From NCBI GenBank assembly GCA_003439945.1, contig QVRM01006568.1, forward strand, positions 1 to 64,000: DNA of 64,000 nucleotides, in the 5' to 3' direction. A program made the position numbers and the translations under genes. Positions 57,201-64,000 of the stretch are shown here, one piece after another. The notes under the pieces are model-generated. The model saw nothing but the letters and a program-made list of their open reading frames with translations, was not told the origin of the DNA and made no database searches. Origin of the DNA: Dermanyssus gallinae (lineage: Eukaryota; Arthropoda; Arachnida; Mesostigmata; Dermanyssidae). Positions within the stretch are counted from its first letter, which is position 1. The number at the start of each line of letters is the position of its first letter.

Positions 57201-58740
57201 GTAGATGCGAAACATCGAGAGATTGAGGAAGGAACAGAGAGAGAGATAAAGCTAAGCACAGAGAGAAATGGGGAGATAGGGGGAGTAAGTAAGAGTGAGC
57301 GTGACGGGAGTGGGGGTTAAAGAATAGCCAAAAGACACGGTAGAAAGACAACCATCTCAAGAACAGAGGCAAACCCTGGGCAAACCAGGGGACCAGAAAA
57401 AACATCACGTCAGAGATATATATAGAGAGAGAGCAATATACGAAGAGATAGATGTTTTTAGGTGAGAGTGTGGGGAGAGGAGGGAGCGTCAATAGGGGAT
57501 TAGGGCAAAACATAGAGTAACATCATGTCTAGGGATATAGATCGGCACGTAGGCAGGCTAGCAGAAAGGTAGATGGTTCGATGATAGGGTCGGATGAAGG
57601 AGAGCTGATCTCGGCGTAGTTCAGAGGCGTTAAAGGTTGATCGGGCTTTCCTATCAGCAGCAGCATCATCATCATCGTTACACTAGTCATTGTGCTTGTC
57701 ACGATCGGCGTAGTCGTCACTCATTGTGCTAGCCGTTTGATCTGATCTCGAGACGACGGCTGACGCGATCTGTGACACTCGTCGACACCGCCAGCGCCAA
57801 GATGTGGTCGGTTGATTGGTCATGGTGGTCATGGTTCAGGAAAATGTCTAAGAGGAAGAAGAAGAAGAAAAAGACGTAGAGCGAGAAGAAAGAGAACGTA
57901 GAACACATAGTACTCATGAATGGTTCAAAGAATGAAAAGAAGAAAAGCAAGCAGAGACTGAGAGATGACTGAGAATGAGGAAAACGATCAAGCTAACGGT
58001 GATTCTAATGATGATGCTGATATGGTGATGGGGATGACGATCAGGAAAACGACGAAGAAAAAATACCATTCGAAGAAGCAGTAAGAGACTATAAGGAACT
58101 ACGGAAGCACAGAAGAAACCGTCGAACGGTCCGGTCAGTAGAACGGCCAAATACTATCAGACTAGTCTGTCTGTCATCTGTCCGTCCGTCCGTCCGCATG
58201 TCTTTATGTTAAGGAGCGCGTCAAGGAGCTGGGCAGATACTCAGCATTACATCTAGATGTTCTGGCGATAGCAATCGTGCTCGGTGCTGGTGGTGGTCAT
58301 GGAAATGCTGGTACTCGGCCGACGATACTGCCGAAGGTGATGTTAATATTGATGTTTGGTGTGCCCACACCGCCCCTACATGCGCTTTGGCGGCAAAGCG
58401 TCTTCTACGGGACGCGGCTGAGGGATAGATTGTCGGTGACACGTGTTTTTAGTGGGTAGCACGCGTGGATTGGATCGAGTATTATACTCTCCCCCGGCGT
58501 TTAGTCCCACACTACCCTCCATTAACGTCGAAGGGTGTGCGTAAAGCATTTTCCACCTCTACAAAAAAAAGTTTTCGTTAGCTGGTGTCATGTAGCGTCG
58601 CCGCCGTTGGCGTCTCGCGAACCACGAACCCGCTGGTTGTTGACCGAGCGATCTTGCTGCAATGACAGTCGCAGTTCGAGCGGTATCAGAATGAGCAGCC
58701 GACGAGGAAATCAACGATTGTTGCTGGCCTATTAACTTCG
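54286..58740. other. Unassigned sequence, several long open frames without domains
   Basis: No gene recognised. The minus frame 54655-55368 (237 codons) is the longest opening in the window that is not repeat-driven; the opposite strand is also partly open and I see no motif. Plus frames 56411-56776 and 56844-57320 are Ser/Thr-rich. Simple repeats: GTT at 54440-54485 and 55735-55845, TAG at 56224-56240 and 56876-56905, TCATCA at 56515, TA/GA at 57417-57432, AAGAAG at 57855. Confidence 0.25.
55735..55845. repeat. GTT/GCT trinucleotide tract
   Basis: TTGTTG with GCTGCT interruptions. Confidence 0.85.
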
Positions 58741-58743
58741 GGG

Positions 58744-59035
58744 CATTAAGTTGTACTCTCAAACAACTAGACTCTCCAGTATCACGGTTCAACAGATCGG
58801 CGCAGCCATACAGGCTTTTCACCTACTTTGAGCACTCACTCAATATTAATTAGGCCGTGCCACTGCTCAACACGAGATACCCTTACACCTCATTTCTTAT
58901 TGTACAAACATAAGAATTGGCAACAGGCTTGATTTCAGTTCACTCGCAGCTACTAGGGAAATCTCATTTGATTTGTTTTCCTCCGCCTATACTAGTATGC
59001 TTAAGTTCAGCGGGTCGTCATTCTTGATCAGAATA
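58744..59035 (-). rRNA. 28S rRNA 5'-end fragment (probable pseudogene)
   Basis: Read on the minus strand the segment has GACCCGCTGAACTTAAGCAT, the near-universal start of eukaryotic 28S rRNA, then GGCGGAGGAAAACAAAT, TTTCCCTAGTAGCTGCGAGT with GAAC, and further on GAGAGTCTAGTTGTTTGAGA with GTACAACTTAATG, which corresponds to the conserved GAGTCGGGTTGTTTGxGAxTGCAGC block of domain D1. The order and spacing are right, covering about the first 290 nt. The next block (GTGGGTGGTAAACTCCATC) is absent and unrelated sequence follows at 58743. A little ITS2 may remain upstream (59016-59040). With changes at conserved sites and no other rDNA nearby, it is most likely a dispersed rDNA pseudogene. Confidence 0.8.
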
Positions 59036-59474
59036 TCGATCGATTGCAGGACGCCAGAAAGAAAACCTGCAGCCACCAGTAGAAGGAAAGAACAGAAAGC
59101 TCGCGCAAAAACGACAGAATAGCTGAAACGATGAAAGGGCCTATGTGACCAGTTCTAGCGACGAAAAGAGCACGACAGCTTCTTAAAGGGAGACCTCGGG
59201 CCGCGCACTCTCATTGACGCGGACGGGACGAGACATGACGGCATTGACGCGCGTGGCCCTGCGCGATCAGTGCTTAGCGTCAATACAGCTTGGCAGCAGA
59301 AAAGGGCGCGATTGATTGAGGCAACGAGCCGCATCACTAGCGAGACTACCACCGGACACGTTCTCTGTACGCCCACACCCTGGCCGATGTCACCACCACC
59401 GTACTTGACGCTGTAGTACTTAGCGTGGCGACAGGTCAGCGGTCGGCGGGCACCCGCCACCGGACCAGAGCAAG
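59036..59474. other. Unassigned sequence
   Basis: No feature recognised; the first part could be ITS2-derived. Confidence 0.3.
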
Positions 59475-59610
59475 AAATAACAACGACAGCAAAAATCGCA
59501 ACAACGAATAGACAAACAACAACAATATTAACAACAACAACAATATTAACAACAACAACAACAATATTAACAACAACAGCAACAGAAGTAACAACAACAA
59601 CAGAACTAAT
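59475..59610. repeat. AAC trinucleotide tract
   Basis: AACAAC with the phrase AATATTAACAACAACAACAA repeated three times. Confidence 0.9.
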
Positions 59611-61258
59611 CGAATCGCGTTAGTTGTCACGGTGCGACACGCACCGAGAAGGAGCAATACCACCCACCCTATTGAACGCGTCTCTATATTTTGCTTCGGT
59701 TCGTTGACCACTCACGGCGGGCAGTGCTGACTGTCACAAAGAGGGCCGTCCGGAAAGCAGGTTGACGTCGAGTGACAAACTGACATCCGTGATCGCCCTT
59801 AGCTCTTGACAACTCTGAACTCGCGCAGTCTCGGCGAGATTATATATACGAGTATATAAAATAATAACACAAATGGTATACCTCCTGTAGTGGCCATTGT
59901 GCCCCCAGTTTTTGAGCTTAACTCACGTACTGTAACCACAAAAATCGTAGACGCATTAACTTTGCTTTCTCGTTATCATCGTCGCATCTGCTTTCTTTCT
60001 CTGCAATGTTTGTAGATTCATTTGATATGACTAATCAGTTGCAGCACCAGCACCATCCCCTATACGAGATGCCCGAATCCGGAAAATGTTTATTGTATAC
60101 TATGCTCTTCAGATATTATGTCTACGCCCTATAGAGAAATGCATCTGGCACTTTCAATAATTGCCCAATTCTCAAACGTTGCTCAGAAAAATGTTGTGTC
60201 TTTGATAACGATTCCTCTGAATGTTCAGCAATAAAAATTCTCTAGAAACACTGTCCTACGCTTCTGACAACTACGGTAAGCACTACAAAAATAAGGCTTG
60301 CTATTTACGAACGAAAATTATGCTGTCTGCAGGCGGCGACTGCCACAAACGCAATGGCACCACACATAGCTGCTATTTCGACGTTCTTAATTCCGTTCCT
60401 CAGATCATGTGTTGACCCGTTTGCCAGTATTTTAAAGGCAATTTACCTCTCGAATAACATGCCGCAAGCAGCTGACTGTATAAATGTACAATATGTATAT
60501 TTGTTTATGTATATGCATATCACTCAATATGAGTGAACTAAATACGATGATGATAAAGGCAACGTGTTACGTTTATTGCCACTTGCAATATTAAGCTTAT
60601 GAGGCTTAACTGCCATTCGCTGCCATCTTTCTTCACACAAGCAGTAGTCAATGACAGCGCAGCCAGTCGTCAATTATGCTGTAATGCTGCAATGCGTATG
60701 CAGAAATGCTGCTCAAACAGACTAAATAAATGAGAACAAGTTGACAAGCGGCAAGTTGATTGTGATGAGTCGCCGTACACGCATTTACAATGTAGCTTAC
60801 GAAAGTCATTAGCAAAAATAGAGTACAAAATGTCTTTAATTTGCACAAAAAAACGGTAATTAAAATCAATTAAATGTGCTTGACGCGAACAGATGTTGTA
60901 AACCACTGTCGCGCATCTACCTTGACATACGTCAAGCAAACATATTGTAAGCATTCACCCTCCTCCACAAGAAAAAAATATATATATACATATCGCGAGT
61001 TACAATTGATGTAGGTGCTTAGCTGCCGATATTATGACGGGTAGTGTGGGCTTAAACGCAAGGGAAACAAGTACATGACTCAATCTTATCCAAGCGCACA
61101 TCCCGACTACTTCCCCTCTCCCCCGCCAGAACCGCCTCCTGGTTCGAATTTGTGAACCGTTACTTTAAGACCAGGAGAGAGAGGGAGAGTCAATGCTTCA
61201 ACTCTCTCTTTAGTCCGTAAGTGCGTCCCGGGCAAGTTGAAACCTCCCAGAAAGGGTA
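59611..61258. other. Unassigned sequence
   Basis: No gene recognised in about 1.6 kb; short frames at 60221-60536 (+) and 60648-60954 (-) without domain. Confidence 0.35.
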
Positions 61259-61405
61259 ATGAACAAGTTTTTCCATATAAACCTCAATGGATGCCGGGCG
61301 GCCCACGACCTACTACTGTGCGCATACTCCACACAGCACCGGGTGGGCTTCTGCCTCATATCAGAACCAACTGTTTACGATGCTCATATCCCGTTCTACA
61401 CTTAA
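61259..61405 (+). pseudogene. R1-clade endonuclease N-terminus
   Basis: A 48-codon frame from ATG at 61259 reads FFHINLNGCRAAHDLLL, a spacer, then VGFCLISEPTVYDA before a stop. This matches the start of the apurinic-like endonuclease of R1-type LINEs (QxNLxxxxAAxDLL ... LISEPY), including the metal-binding Glu of the SEP motif. It would nick the target DNA. The remainder of the endonuclease appears about 150 bp further on in another frame. Confidence 0.75.
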
Positions 61406-61554
61406 CATGTACACCGATGGATAAAGTAACGTACCCATCTGGTGGATACGGTAAAACGTGAGGCTGTCCCCCACCGATTGGGGTTATGCGGAACGCTTCG
61501 TGCGGCCGTACTTGGATAGGATATCGTTGTCAATAACATCGTACTGATACCCCC

Positions 61555-62010
61555 GAAATACTACTGTTCGTCACGAAGGACTTCAATGCGGTGCACACTG
61601 CCTGGGGGGGGGAGGGGGTCGCCGCCGCGCCACCGACAAGGGCCGCGAATCTTCTTAACTGGATGTCCAAGCATGACGGAAGAAAGAAGAAGAGTGCGGA
61701 GCGGTTAGCACTGGGGAAGGTTCCGGGCCCAGATGAGGTCACCGGACGTGGTGCGACTGCTGACACGATTCTACGCAAGGCCCCTAGGGAAGCCAGCGTC
61801 ACGCTTGTTTCGAGAGGGCCGCTTTCTCTCTCAGTGGAAACGTGCCCACCTAGTACAAATACCGGAGCCAAACACCTCACCCGGCTCTTTATCAACGCAT
61901 CGTCCCATATGTCTCTCCTTGAGGCGGTTAGCAAACTAGTTCTTGTTCGTCGAAAAACGTTCTCGTTCGTCGCCGGAATGCTGCCAATGCTCTTTACCTT
62001 CCTAGATACC
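61555..62010 (+). pseudogene. R1-clade endonuclease/RT relic
   Basis: LLFVTKDFNAVHTAWG (61561-61608) is the endonuclease GDFNAxHxxWG motif, with the Gly replaced by Lys, followed by ANLLNWMSKHD. LALGKVPGPDEV (61707-61742) is the KAPGPDGI region opening the RT, so most of the endonuclease-RT linker is deleted. In a shifted frame, PDVVRLLTRFYAR, LFREGRFLSQWKRAHLVQIP and SLSTHRPICLSLRRL (61742-61935) give the following RT region. The catalytic RT motifs are not present. It is a heavily deleted, frameshifted copy. Confidence 0.8.
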
Positions 62011-62089
62011 AAATTATGCGCAAAACGACAAGCACTCTTTGTTCAAATAGACTCAGTGGAAACGAGAATCGTGAATCTAGCCACATAAC

Positions 62090-63830
62090 CCCATCATATG
62101 ACATTTCAAGAGATAAAACAATTACATGAGGTTTTGTAAGAACTTGGTGACAAGTGCTCTCAGCGCATGACATGATAGATTGTATACGCTCACTGTGCCT
62201 TCTTTACTGGTGATATGAAAAATGCATGACGTTCCGTCCGAACTGCGAAGCAGAAGATCGATCCAGTGATGACCCGTTATACTATTACGAAATTCTCGTC
62301 CAGACTTTAAATAAGAGCGTCTTCTGGCAAGCAGCCATGCTAAGTCAACTGTGAGGAGAACACCTCGGCTAGGGAGGTTCATTTGGCCTTAGGATTGGAT
62401 AGAGCTATACATATTATGCAAAACAAAGCACGAACGTTTTCTTCTCCGACTTCTATGGTCGGGATCCGTCGTGCCATTGCATCATGGTACGGGTTCTCTC
62501 TTCTCCAAGTAGAGTTCCCACAGCATAGAAGATAGGTGCGAAAGGTGAGCTGTTCAACGGCGAGTTGTCGGCAGTGTTTAATCTCTTTCTGTCATCAGAC
62601 CAGTGAATTTTAGTTAATATATGTGTAGTACCATGTATATATATATATATATATATATTCCTTTTAGAGATTCTCATAAACTCAAACACAAATTGAAACA
62701 AATCACTAGAAGTCGCTTCCTACGGTCTACAGGTGATTTGGCCTCACCTATTGAACTTAAACAATAGAGCGGCGACCAAACCACGCTAGCCTCAGGTAGT
62801 CTATAAACATGTTCCACCGAAAACGGCTATGCTCATCGAACACAAGTTCAAATGCGAGAAGAGGATCGCAGACATTGACCCTCCGTTACATGATACCCAG
62901 ACAATGACGTCTAGTTTGCACAAGCGCTGCAATTATGAGACTAGACACCTGATCGCACCATTTACTGTGCACTTGCGACAAGTTAAAATGTGTAAGAGAG
63001 TGTGACCTATATCACCTCCATCGATAGAGCAGTTCCGTTGACACGACTATTGGAGAGTATTGATAAATGTCCCTGACTTCGTCAATTGTCCAGATCAACA
63101 TGTGTATACATACATTAGTAAATGTCTTGAGCGTGCCGCAAGATGCTTTAATAACGCCACTTTTACACATTTAGCGCTGGTGACGAGACAGCGATTTGTG
63201 TGAATGTTATTTAGCACACCCAGTAGATTTTCTAGCTTTGTTTCTTTTCCTTCTGGGGTTTCTATCTAGATGTAGACGTTAGCCGGCAATCTATAGACAG
63301 CGAACGAGACTGGAAGATGCCGCAATCGCATCTACCCGTAGTAATAGCTTAATGAAAAATAACACAATCATATATACCCCCCCCCCCTGTGCAAGTCGCA
63401 TGAGGGTTTAAAACAACCAGTGTTTTCTTGCTTCTGCGAACCAAAGGCAATAACGCCAACTAAATAGTAAGAATAAGGTTTTAAGCAAGTCGGTTTTTGT
63501 CCCTTGCAGTTTGATCAATCGCTTTTCATTATCATTCGTAAACTGTAAAACACTTCATACTTTGACTCTGTCTTCAAATCTTGCAGTCAAATCTTGTTTA
63601 CGCTGCTACGTCTCTCTCTCTCGCTCGTGTTTTATTTTCCGCACATTTTTGCCCCAAACAATCTCTATGGCGGCCTCCACAGTATATCCACTTATCGGCT
63701 ATTCGTTGTCGCTATGTTGTATATATAGTCTATAATGCTTCATGTCATTACACACTGGTTTTTCATTTTGTTCGCCCTATCTACTTCCGTTCCTTCTTCT
63801 TATGATCTGTCATTGTGTGTTTTCTTTGCA
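62090..63830. other. Unassigned sequence
   Basis: No gene recognised. AT run at 62635-62658; poly-C at 63379. Minus frames 62122-62382 and 62453-62701 without domain. Confidence 0.3.
62635..62658. repeat. (TA)n microsatellite
   Basis: TA run. Confidence 0.95.
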
Positions 63831-63953
63831 GCGTGCTGCTGCTGCTAACCACGCTCTGACAACACGGCCAGAGACGCCCAGAGGAGCACCACATCGAATA
63901 GATGACTCTGGCAATCGCCTAAGCGGTAGAGGGTCACAGCCCGATTGCACCTG
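63831..63953 (+). other. Possible exon start after a splice acceptor-like site
   Basis: GTGTGTTTTCTTTGCAG at about 63814-63830 is a good 3' splice-site match with a polypyrimidine stretch. The following frame reads RAAAANHALTTRPETPRGAP and continues to a stop at 63954. No family is recognised, and such acceptor-like sites arise by chance in CT-rich DNA. Confidence 0.2.
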
Positions 63954-64000
63954 ATTCTCCGCTAAGATCACTAGCAGCAGCGGTTTGTTGGGTCGTTGTT

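Overview
This window looks like non-coding or intergenic DNA from an animal nuclear genome, most likely an arthropod and possibly an acarine (mite or tick). The case rests on the mobile-element mix: mariner/Tc1 DNA transposons, R1-clade and CR1/jockey-like non-LTR retrotransposons, a LINE C-terminal zinc-knuckle domain of a type common in tick and mite genomes, and tRNA-derived SINEs. No prokaryotic signatures (operons, Shine-Dalgarno sites, rho-independent terminators) are present. The species assignment is an inference; no host gene is clear enough to fix it.

I find no host protein-coding gene that I can name. Most open reading frames of 60-240 codons are fortuitous, or are read through simple repeats (AT tracts give Tyr/Ile strings, AAC/CAG tracts give Asn/Gln/Thr strings). 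Weak exon candidates are a tract ending in a GTAAGA donor near 12.68 kb, another ending in GTAAGT near 31.55 kb, and an acceptor-like polypyrimidine/CAG near 63.83 kb.

Layout. 0-9 kb: AAC/CAG tract, a foldback (MITE-like) unit at 2.2-2.4 kb, a 32-bp tandem repeat and then a minisatellite of about 29 bp and 32 copies (5.06-6.08 kb), and three copies of SINE family 1. 9.3-10 kb: mariner relic. 11.6-16.2 kb: SINE family 2 copies among AT and AAC/GTT tracts; one copy has a perfect 16-bp target duplication. 17.6-23.8 kb: LINE-rich, with a 5'-truncated CR1/jockey-like element (minus), a second 3' copy of the same family (plus), a zinc-knuckle LINE 3' end, and a YLDD reverse-transcriptase fragment. 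27.1-28.8 kb: two opposed SINE family 1 copies. 31.7-32 kb: duplicated AT-rich palindromes. 34-36 kb: mariner relic and R1-clade relic. 39.0-40.3 kb: a near-complete mariner with TIRs, TA duplication and a single frameshift. 41-46 kb: SINE family 2, a Tc1-like relic, a large AAC tract, and an R1-clade relic with internal deletion. 50-54.3 kb: mariner relics. 58.7-59.04 kb: a diverged fragment of the 5' end of 28S rRNA. 61.3-62.0 kb: an R1-clade relic carrying endonuclease and RT pieces.

The elements fit together as an interdependent load: LINEs would supply the retrotransposition machinery that moved the SINEs (target duplications of about 15-30 bp), while mariner copies used TA-rich microsatellites as targets. 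The most useful discoveries are two tRNA-like SINE families with clear target duplications, the single-frameshift mariner sitting inside an (AT)n tract, the isolated 28S fragment, and the 29-bp minisatellite.
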